Part shown: positions 17,255 through 23,247 of the stretch, piece after piece
How positions within the stretch are numbered: the first letter of the stretch is position 1
Layout: each line of letters begins with the position of its first letter
DNA from: a virus
Length of the DNA stretch: 23,247 nucleotides
IMG/VR virus record: IMGVR_UViG_3300047564_005754
Span: 1-23,247 of that record
Reading direction: 5' to 3' (one strand)
The notes under the pieces: model-generated
Database searches by the model: none
What the model saw: only the letters and a program-made list of their open reading frames with translations
Told to the model about the DNA's origin: nothing
Position numbers and translations under genes: made by a program

Positions 17255-18888
17255 TGGAACAAGATAAAAACTTAATTGATGAGTTAAAAACATTAAGCGA
17301 ACAATTAGATAGTGAAAAAACTTATTATAAAGGTTATTGGGAAGATACGGCAAAATATTTTTTACCTGATAAAGCTGGGGTATTTTTTAACACAGATAAT
17401 TATGTTAGAAATGAAATTTTTGAGTTATACGATTCTCACTGCATATCTTGTTTAGATAATTTTGCAAATATATTAAATGGCACTTTAACAAATAAAGCCT
17501 CTATTTGGTTTAGACTTGTTGCAGAAGACGAAGAATTAGCAAGTAATGATAATGTAATAAATTATTTACAAGATACTACAAAAAAAATATGGAATGCAAT
17601 TTACAATCCTGATTCTAATTTTGAAATTGCCCATTTTGAAAATTTAAGATTTTTTGCTTGTTTTGGTAATGTTGCAATAAAAATAGAAGAGGGTAAAAAT
17701 TCTATTTTAAATTTTGAACCTTTGCATATTAAAAATTATGTAATTGCTGAAAACGAAGAAGGCAAAATAGATACTTGTGTTATTACCCAATCAATGACGG
17801 CAAAACAAATTATTAGTAAATTTGGAATAGATAATGTTCATGACAATATTAAAAAAGAGTTTAATATAAATAAATTTAAAAAATTAGAAGTAAAATATTT
17901 TATTTTTCCTCAAAAAAATAGAGATCCAAGTAAAATAGATAGAGAAAATATGCCATATGTTGGTTATTGGCTTGATGCAAATAACGACTATTTAATGAAA
18001 AAAGATTTTTTTGAAAGTTACCCTATTGCATTTGGTAGGGGCACAAAAAATGTTGGTGAAACTTGGGGCACATCAAGGGCATTATTAGCTTTGCCTGATG
18101 CTAAAACATTAAATAAAATGGTTCATGACCATATGTTAGCAAGTGAAAAATCTTTAACTCCTCCTTTTATTCAATTTGTAGATTTTAAAAATCAAATAGA
18201 TTTGTCTCCGGGCTCTTTAAACAGAATTGATAGCAACACTTACACTGGAGAAGCACTTAAACCCTTGTTAAGCAATGTAGATTATAGACCAGTTCTTGAA
18301 TTAATTTTAGATAAAAAAGAAAGTATTAAAAAAATCTTTTTTCTTGATAAATTGACTGTTTTAGACGATCCAAGAGCTACTGCTACACAAATTTTAGAAT
18401 TAAGAGCGGAAAGTTTTAGAATTATGGGCAGTTTAGCTATATCTTTGCAAGAATATTTAGAGAATATTTTAAATAGAGTTTTTCAAATACTTTGGAAAAG
18501 ATCATATTCTAATATTACTTTTGAATTAACCGAAGATGCAATTCTTGATGAACTTCCAATAGAATTTAATCAGCAATTACCAAAAATTAAAGTTGAATAT
18601 ATTAACCCAATCACTCAATCTCAAAAAAATAACGAAAACAATGCTATTGATGCGTTTATTTTAAATGTAATGAATTTAGCACAAGTGAACCCTGAAGTTA
18701 TTGATAAAATTAATTTTGATAAATTAATTGATATAAAAACTAACTTATTGCAAATTGATAATAGAATTTTAAGAAAAGATGAAGATGTAGAAGAAATTAG
18801 AAATGCAAAAAGCCAAAATGCACAACTGCAAATTGAAAGCGAAAGAAACAATATTGATGCAGACACTTTAAGTAAATTAAATAAATAA
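17254..18888 (+). CDS. Portal (T7 gp8-like head-tail connector)
   Basis: 544 aa, near the 500-560 usual for podophage connectors. The N-terminus L-D-S-E-K-T-Y-Y-K-G-Y-W-E-D-T-A-K-Y-F-L-P matches the family (R-x-x-W-x-E-x-A-x-Y-x-x-P). The region L-A-L-P-D-A-K-T-L-N-K-M-V-H-D-H-M-L-A-S-E-K-S-L-T-P-P (about 282-308) and D-D-P-R-A-T-A-T-Q-I-L-E-L-R-A-E (about 370-385) are strongly typical of this family. Twelve copies form the DNA channel at one head vertex and dock TerL. The C-terminus is helical and glutamine/asparagine-rich. Confidence 0.88.
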   Translation: MEQDKNLIDELKTLSEQLDSEKTYYKGYWEDTAKYFLPDKAGVFFNTDNYVRNEIFELYDSHCISCLDNFANILNGTLTNKASIWFRLVAEDEELASNDNVINYLQDTTKKIWNAIYNPDSNFEIAHFENLRFFACFGNVAIKIEEGKNSILNFEPLHIKNYVIAENEEGKIDTCVITQSMTAKQIISKFGIDNVHDNIKKEFNINKFKKLEVKYFIFPQKNRDPSKIDRENMPYVGYWLDANNDYLMKKDFFESYPIAFGRGTKNVGETWGTSRALLALPDAKTLNKMVHDHMLASEKSLTPPFIQFVDFKNQIDLSPGSLNRIDSNTYTGEALKPLLSNVDYRPVLELILDKKESIKKIFFLDKLTVLDDPRATATQILELRAESFRIMGSLAISLQEYLENILNRVFQILWKRSYSNITFELTEDAILDELPIEFNQQLPKIKVEYINPITQSQKNNENNAIDAFILNVMNLAQVNPEVIDKINFDKLIDIKTNLLQIDNRILRKDEDVEEIRNAKSQNAQLQIESERNNIDADTLSKLNK

Positions 18889-18891
18889 TAT

Positions 18892-19137
18892 ATGGATTTG
18901 AAAGAAAAACAATTAGAACAAATTAGAATAAGTGAAAAACAAAACCAAATTTTTAACAATGTTTTTTCTACTGAAAGTGGAAAAGAATTGTTAAATTATA
19001 TAATGAAGGCTTTTTTAATTAATGGAGATTTAATTGCTAAACAATATACAAAAGACGATGTTTTAGCTTCTCATATACAAATTGGTTTAAAATTGGCTTT
19101 TAATTTTATTAACAACAACATTAACAAAAACAATTAA
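18892..19137 (+). CDS. Small Bbp19-like protein
   Basis: 81 aa: a charged helix (M-D-L-K-E-K-Q-L-E-Q-I-R), then V-F-S-T-E-S-G-K-E-L-L-N-Y-I-M-K-A-F near residue 25 and I-Q-I-G-L-K-L-A-F-N-F-I-N near 63. The F-x-T-x-x-G-x-x-x-L...G-x-x-x-x-x-x-x-I layout resembles small proteins found between portal and scaffold in Bordetella BPP-1-like podophages. Function is unknown. The gene fits with 3 nt from the portal stop and 3 nt to the scaffold start. Confidence 0.55.
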   Translation: MDLKEKQLEQIRISEKQNQIFNNVFSTESGKELLNYIMKAFLINGDLIAKQYTKDDVLASHIQIGLKLAFNFINNNINKNN

Positions 19138-19140
19138 TTT

Positions 19141-19980
19141 ATGGAAGACAAAATTTTTCAACCAGCAACAGAACAAAATTTTAATCAACAGACTCAACCA
19201 GTTGTAGATTATATTGATTTTAACAAATTTTTTCCTGATGACGTTAGAAGCGATCCTGATTTTGATAAATATTCAAAAAACTTTCCAAAAGATATAAATA
19301 GTTTAGCAAAAGATTATTATCATAAAAATAAACAATTTGGCAAAGCAAAAGAACTTGCAAAAGCAGAACTTGAAGCAGAATTAAGTAAAGAAAAAAATTA
19401 TAATTTAGAAGATTATAATTATGAACTTCCAAAAGATTACGAGTTAGAAGATAGTATGCTTAATGTAGCCAAAAATAAAGCAAAAGAACTTGGTATCGAT
19501 CCAAAAATTGCTAAACAATTTGTAGAAGAACTTTTAAAAACAGATCATCAAGAAGAATTAAAATTAAAACAGCAATTTAAAGAAGACGACCAAAGAAAAG
19601 CCGAAGAAATATATAATCAAAATAAAAAAATAAGAGATGAATTTAAAGCAGAGTGGGGTTTAGAATATGAAGCAAAAGTAAAAAGTGCAAATGATACATT
19701 GCAAAAATTTACAACAGCGGAAGAATTTAACATTCTTACTGAAAATTTAGATATGAAATCTCAAGTTATTTTATCAAAAATATTTTATAAAATACACGAA
19801 AGAATTAGCGAAAGTAATATAGGTATTATTCAAAAAATAGTCCCTACTGCACCAATAGATATAACTAAAGAATTAAATAATATTGATAATTTATATCGCC
19901 AAGGAAAGTTAAGTTGGAACGAACATATTAGTAAAAAATCAGAATTAAAACAAAAAGCGCAAAAATCATTAATGTTTTAA
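19141..19980 (+). CDS. Scaffold protein
   Basis: 279 aa, highly charged, helical, without cysteine, in the normal position between portal and capsid. An aspartate-rich N-terminal region (F-F-P-D-D-V-R-S-D-P-D-F-D-K-Y) is followed by long Lys/Glu helices with coiled-coil character and a C-terminal part (L-Y-R-Q-G-K-L-S-W-N-E-H-I-S-K-K-S-E-L-K) like the capsid-binding end of podophage scaffolds. Scaffold guides capsid assembly and leaves before DNA entry. Identified mainly by position, composition and the C-terminal pattern. Confidence 0.75.
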   Translation: MEDKIFQPATEQNFNQQTQPVVDYIDFNKFFPDDVRSDPDFDKYSKNFPKDINSLAKDYYHKNKQFGKAKELAKAELEAELSKEKNYNLEDYNYELPKDYELEDSMLNVAKNKAKELGIDPKIAKQFVEELLKTDHQEELKLKQQFKEDDQRKAEEIYNQNKKIRDEFKAEWGLEYEAKVKSANDTLQKFTTAEEFNILTENLDMKSQVILSKIFYKIHERISESNIGIIQKIVPTAPIDITKELNNIDNLYRQGKLSWNEHISKKSELKQKAQKSLMF

Positions 19981-19989
19981 ACATTATAT

Positions 19990-20018
19990 TTGACAAATAA
20001 ATTTTTTTATATTAATAT
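19990..20018 (+). promoter_or_regulatory. Promoter of the major capsid gene
   Basis: TTGACA (19990-19995), 17-bp spacer, TAATAT (20013-20018), inside the only sizeable gap of the head gene cluster. It would add capsid transcripts to those coming from upstream, fitting the high amount of capsid protein needed. Confidence 0.75.
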
Positions 20019-20044
20019 TAATATTGATGCAATTGTCCATAAAA

Positions 20045-20085
20045 ATAAAAGGTAGCTAAATATAGTCTTTTAAATAAAGGGTAGC
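20045..20085 (+). repeat. Direct repeat ATAAARGGTAGC in capsid leader
   Basis: ATAAAAGGTAGC (20045-20056) and ATAAAGGGTAGC (20074-20085) are 29 bp apart and differ by one base. They lie in the 5' leader of the capsid transcript, about 40-75 nt before the start codon. They could bind a regulator in DNA or RNA. Confidence 0.5.
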
Positions 20086-20121
20086 AATAATCAAAATTTT
20101 TATAAAATAAATTTTTAAATT

Positions 20122-21129
20122 ATGTCATTAAATTATCCAAATCTTGCAATAGCAAACACAATACAATTTAATAGAGAGTTTTACGAAGCCGTTCAATACG
20201 ATACTTCTCAATTAGAACAAATAGTATCTTCTGCAAATAAAAAAACATCAAAAGATAAATTTGGTTTAGTTAATTATATTGGAACAACCGAAATTAATAC
20301 AAAACAAGGCGAATATGAACAATCACGGCCCGATGCTTTAACTATTTGGCAAAGAGAATATAAATGGAGTTCATTTACAAAGCAATTGACTTATAGTAGA
20401 GATATTGTTTTACAATCTGGGCAAACATTTGGAACTGAAGCATTTTTTCAAACTCAAAATATGACTGAGCTTAAAAATGCAATTGCAAGAACAAAAGAAA
20501 AAGCTATTTTTGATGCTATTGCCGCCCCAACTACAGATATTAAAGGCAATAATGTCAAAGCAACATTTGATATTTTAGGAACTGCATCTTCACGAAAAAA
20601 ATATACAGTTTGGGCGGATGCTGCTGGAGTAGATGTTGGCACTGCTGAAACAGAAGCAGGGACAAAAACAGGTTTAACAGTAGAAAAAATTTTATTAGCA
20701 AAATCTTTAATGAGTTTAAATAATAAAAGTGCTAATTTTGGCAAACCTTATCTTCTTATTACTGAAAATGAAAAAATTCAATTACTAAATGATGCAAAAG
20801 CAACAAATTTTGATTATACTAGTACAAGAACTTTAGATGGAGGCAATATAGAAGAAATAGTCGGTGTTCAACTTATAACATTAGACCCTTTATTTTTTAA
20901 AGTAACTGGTTCGGTTGGCAATAAAGTAAGGGATTTATATATGATTACCCCTGAAACTATGGCTATAGTAAAACCTGAAGAACCTATATTTAAAACAGCA
21001 GAAAATCCTGCCGCATCATTTCAACCGATAGTTCACCTAGAATTTAGTTATGGAGCAACTAGAATAAGAGATGAGCAGTTTTTAAGAATTAGAAGCGCCG
21101 TTAATCCAAACGAATTGCCATACTCTTAA
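20122..21129 (+). CDS. Major capsid protein
   Basis: 335 aa, a usual size for HK97-fold capsids of podophages. The layout F-N-R-E-F-Y-E-A-V-Q-Y-D-T-S-Q-L-E-Q at the N-terminus, then S-R-P-D-A-L-T-I-W-Q-R-E-Y-K-W-S-S-F-T-K-Q-L (about 73-94), S-R-D-I-V-L-Q-S-G and a helix with N-A-I-A-R-T-K-E-K-A-I-F-D-A-I resembles the Phage_capsid_2-type coat family in its order. The C-terminal V-H-L-E-F-S-Y-G-A-T-R-I-R-D-E-Q is typical of these coats. It follows scaffold and has its own promoter. No N-terminal propeptide cleavage site is evident. Confidence 0.82.
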   Translation: MSLNYPNLAIANTIQFNREFYEAVQYDTSQLEQIVSSANKKTSKDKFGLVNYIGTTEINTKQGEYEQSRPDALTIWQREYKWSSFTKQLTYSRDIVLQSGQTFGTEAFFQTQNMTELKNAIARTKEKAIFDAIAAPTTDIKGNNVKATFDILGTASSRKKYTVWADAAGVDVGTAETEAGTKTGLTVEKILLAKSLMSLNNKSANFGKPYLLITENEKIQLLNDAKATNFDYTSTRTLDGGNIEEIVGVQLITLDPLFFKVTGSVGNKVRDLYMITPETMAIVKPEEPIFKTAENPAASFQPIVHLEFSYGATRIRDEQFLRIRSAVNPNELPYS

Positions 21130-21165
21130 AATTGCTATATTTTCTAACAATAATTTTATATTTTT

Positions 21166-21672
21166 ATGCCTATCATACACTCAACAGAAACTTTAAATTT
21201 TCCATATTTTTTTAATAACAATAAAACAGCTCCTGCAAATAATAGTGGTGCAAAAGTTAGTGTTATTACTGCATTAGTAAATATTACTGCTACAGATTCC
21301 GCTAACTCTACTTGGAAAATAGCAAGAGTTCCTTCTGCAATTTCTATACATCAAATACATATTGATTGCACTGCAATTACTGGAGGAACGGATTTTAGTT
21401 TGGGACTTTATAGCGTTTCTAACGCCGTCAATGTAGAACCCGATCCAATTTCAGCAACATTATTTGCATCTAGTTTAAATTTTGCAACAGTTCAAAGAAA
21501 CATAAATGGTTTAACTAATATTACAGTAGCAAATGTTGGTAAATATTTATGGGAATTAACTGGGGAATCTTTAATAGAAAATCCTAATAAATTATATGAT
21601 ATTGTGTTAAAAGCTAATACAATTGGCACTACTGCTGGTTCAGTTTCTTTTAAAATTGAATATAAAATTTAA
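21166..21672 (+). CDS. Beta-rich protein after capsid, likely head decoration
   Basis: 168 aa, rich in Ser/Thr/Asn/Ala with many short strands (S-V-I-T-A-L-V-N-I-T-A-T-D-S-A-N-S-T-W-K-I-A-R-V-P). The segments I-D-C-T-A-I-T-G-G-T-D-F-S-L-G-L-Y and L-W-E-L-T-G-E-S recur, from memory, in proteins encoded just after the capsid gene in several podophage groups. A cement/decoration or head-stabilising role fits its position between capsid and tail adaptor. No catalytic motif. Its TAA overlaps the next ATG (TAATG). Confidence 0.6.
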   Translation: MPIIHSTETLNFPYFFNNNKTAPANNSGAKVSVITALVNITATDSANSTWKIARVPSAISIHQIHIDCTAITGGTDFSLGLYSVSNAVNVEPDPISATLFASSLNFATVQRNINGLTNITVANVGKYLWELTGESLIENPNKLYDIVLKANTIGTTAGSVSFKIEYKI

Positions 21673-22238
21673 TGACATCAAAAACCGAAATTTGCAATTT
21701 AGCATTATTAAAACTAGGTAAAAATAGAATACAAAATATTGATACAGACGAAAGTCAGCAAGCTACCACACTTGCTTTAGTTTATGATATTGCTTTAAGA
21801 GAATTATTAGGTGAAACGGCTTGGGATTTTGCGGTGTTTCGACAAGTTCTAAATAAAACAACAGAAACGCCGCTTTATAAGTGGGCTTATAAATTTCAAT
21901 TACCAACTTATCCAAAATTTATTCGTTTAATAGAAGTAAATAATAACCCAGAATACGAATTGGAAGGTGAATATATTTTAACAAATGAAAATGAATTAAT
22001 GATTACTTATATTGGAGAAGTTAGCGATGCAAGTAAATTTAGTGTAGATTTTATAAAAACATTTATATCATTATTAGCTTATAAAATTTGTTTTGATTTA
22101 ACAAACTCAAATGATTTAGAGAATAAATTTTACAAAGAATACATAATAAATTTAAAAAATGCCATGAATAATATTATTGGTTATAAACAAAAAAAATATA
22201 TAGAAAATAGTTATTGGATTAATGCTAGAACATTATAA
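21672..22238 (+). CDS. Tail tubular protein A / P22 gp4-like adaptor
   Basis: 188 aa. The N-terminus T-S-K-T-E-I-C-N-L-A-L-L-K-L-G is characteristic of the gp11/gp4-like head-tail adaptor family, followed by A-L-R-E-L-L-G-E-T-A-W-D-F-A (canonical ALREVLRAHPWNFA) and Y-K-W-A-Y-K-F-Q-L-P. These proteins form a 12-mer ring under the portal and attach the tail tube. It is translationally coupled to the decoration-like gene and followed 2 nt later by the next tail gene. Confidence 0.85.
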   Translation: MTSKTEICNLALLKLGKNRIQNIDTDESQQATTLALVYDIALRELLGETAWDFAVFRQVLNKTTETPLYKWAYKFQLPTYPKFIRLIEVNNNPEYELEGEYILTNENELMITYIGEVSDASKFSVDFIKTFISLLAYKICFDLTNSNDLENKFYKEYIINLKNAMNNIIGYKQKKYIENSYWINARTL

Positions 22239-22240
22239 AA

Positions 22241-23247
22241 ATGAAAACAAATGAAATACAAACCAAATTTAATGCAGGCGAATTATCTTCAAATATTGAC
22301 GGATTAGTAGATTACGAGCCGTTTTTTTATGGCGGTTCTTTTATAGAAAATTTTGATATACACCCACAAGGTTATTTATACCGAAGAAAAGGCACAAGTT
22401 ATGTAAATGAGGTTTTGTATAGTTCTGTAAAAACAAGAATTTTAAAATTTATTTTTAATGTAGATGATGTTATTATTATTGAATTAGGGGTTGGTTATTT
22501 TAGATTTTACAATAATCAAAGTTTAATTTTATTTACACTTGGAAACACTTTTGTAGAAACAGATTTAGATAATATAAGATATATACAAAAAGATGATGTT
22601 ATGTATTTATTGCATCCGTTAAAAGGTGTTTTTAAATTAGTTAGAATTTCTAATGAAAACTGGACTTTTAATTTATTAGATTTTTTTCGTGGGCCATTTC
22701 AAAAAGAAAATACAAATACTTCTTTAACTTGCGCAATTAATACTCATGGCGGAGTTGGCACAACTGGTTTATTAACAACTAATTTTGCAATATTTAATGC
22801 AAATTATGTAAATTCATTATGGTTAATAAAAGATGGAACAAATTATGCTTATCTCAAAATAACTGGTTATAATAGCCCAACAAGTGTTAATTATATATCC
22901 CAAAGTATTATACAAAGCACAAGCGTAAATAAAAACTTATCTACTTGGCGAGCTGGCGAATACGGCTTACATAGAAGCTTTCCAAGGGCATTTACTTTTC
23001 ACGAACAAAGATTAGTTTTTGCTGGCTCAATTAATTCTCCTCAAAAAATATGGTTTAGTAAAAGTTTTGATTTTGAAAATTTCGATGAAGATGTTGGCGC
23101 TTTAAGTGTAGATGATGCTTTTGATAGAACGATAGCAAGTAATACAAATGATAGTATTTTATGGCTATTTAGCGATCAAGTTTTAATTATTGGATGTTCC
23201 AATTCTATATGGATTGCAAAACCATCTAATAATTCAAGCGGTCTTTC
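22241..23247 (+). CDS. Large tail protein, partial (tail tubular B/stabilisation type)
   Basis: The frame from ATG 22241 stays open to the right edge, giving at least 335 residues. The start M-K-T-N-E-I-Q-T-K-F-N-A-G-E-L-S, then F-Y-G-G-S-F-I-E-N-F-D-I-H-P-Q-G-Y-L-Y-R-R-K-G-T, and later S-F-P-R-A-F-T-F-H-E-Q-R-L-V-F-A-G-S followed by W-F-S-K-S are typical of the large beta-propeller-like tail protein encoded after the adaptor in podophages (F-x-x-G-E-x-S; P-R; H-E-x-R-L-x-F-G-G-S). It would form the tail nozzle or hub. The stop lies outside. Confidence 0.8.
   Translation, partial: MKTNEIQTKFNAGELSSNIDGLVDYEPFFYGGSFIENFDIHPQGYLYRRKGTSYVNEVLYSSVKTRILKFIFNVDDVIIIELGVGYFRFYNNQSLILFTLGNTFVETDLDNIRYIQKDDVMYLLHPLKGVFKLVRISNENWTFNLLDFFRGPFQKENTNTSLTCAINTHGGVGTTGLLTTNFAIFNANYVNSLWLIKDGTNYAYLKITGYNSPTSVNYISQSIIQSTSVNKNLSTWRAGEYGLHRSFPRAFTFHEQRLVFAGSINSPQKIWFSKSFDFENFDEDVGALSVDDAFDRTIASNTNDSILWLFSDQVLIIGCSNSIWIAKPSNNSSGL

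Noticed and set aside
1-23247. tRNA genes, integrase and attachment site
   Set aside because: I looked for cloverleaf signatures such as GGTTCGA-type T-arms and for recombinase motifs and saw none. Lysogeny genes may lie outside the window.
1-23247. Stop-codon reassignment
   Set aside because: TGA ends terS and the 7426-7839 gene, TAG ends the 14071-14451 gene, and TAA ends the rest; tryptophan is TGG in conserved places such as the portal and terminase motifs.

Overview
This window is a contiguous piece of an AT-rich (roughly one quarter G+C by eye) tailed-phage or prophage genome with a podovirus-type virion module. I see no ribosomal, tRNA or host metabolic genes and no integrase. TAA, TAG and TGA all act as stops, so there is no sign of recoding. 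The host cannot be named. Most genes lack a Shine-Dalgarno sequence and instead follow an A/T-rich leader ending in AAATATATG.

The genome is organised around a divergent control region at about 14452-14708. Everything to its left (1-14451) is on the minus strand and forms the early/replication/accessory arm. Everything to its right (14709-23247) is on the plus strand and forms the packaging/virion arm. The left arm is divided into at least seven transcription units by near-consensus sigma70-type promoters (TTGACA, 16-17 bp, TAAAAT) at about 14510-14538, 11909-11936, 10342-10370, 9364-9391, 7224-7251, 4886-4914 and 3987-4015. Six of the seven are followed, starting 6-10 nt after the -10 box, by a stem-loop that would form the very 5' end of the mRNA. 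Two of these stem-loops have unrelated stems but the same loop, UUUU(U)AAUCCCC.

Early-arm content, in transcription order: a small acidic protein, an unknown protein, a J-domain protein, a phage sliding clamp (DnaN), several unknown small proteins, a frameshifted pentapeptide-repeat gene, a YopX-family protein, a DUF6291-type replication protein whose linker-coding region carries helically phased iterons (a candidate origin inside the initiator gene, as in lambda O), two DUF4116-repeat proteins, two unknowns, RecT, a third DUF4116 protein, a YqaJ/lambda-type exonuclease, a fourth DUF4116 protein, small membrane proteins, a ribbon-helix-helix protein, a MazG-like pyrophosphohydrolase, and a partial repeat protein at the left edge. 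RecT, the exonuclease, the clamp and the replication protein form a recombination and replication set. The clamp would recruit the host polymerase.

Late-arm content, in order: small terminase, a 332-bp non-coding stretch rich in secondary structure and carrying two G7-8 tracts (candidate packaging site), large terminase, a small coiled-coil protein, T7-gp8-like portal, a Bbp19-like small protein, scaffold, a strong internal promoter, major capsid protein, a beta-rich decoration-like protein, a gp4/gp11-like tail-tube adaptor, and a large tail protein cut by the right edge.

The most interesting items are the iteron cluster inside the replication gene, the 5'-terminal stem-loops with a conserved loop, the four DUF4116-repeat proteins around the recombination genes, the repeated CA-rich post-stop motif, and the palindrome plus G-tracts between the terminase genes.
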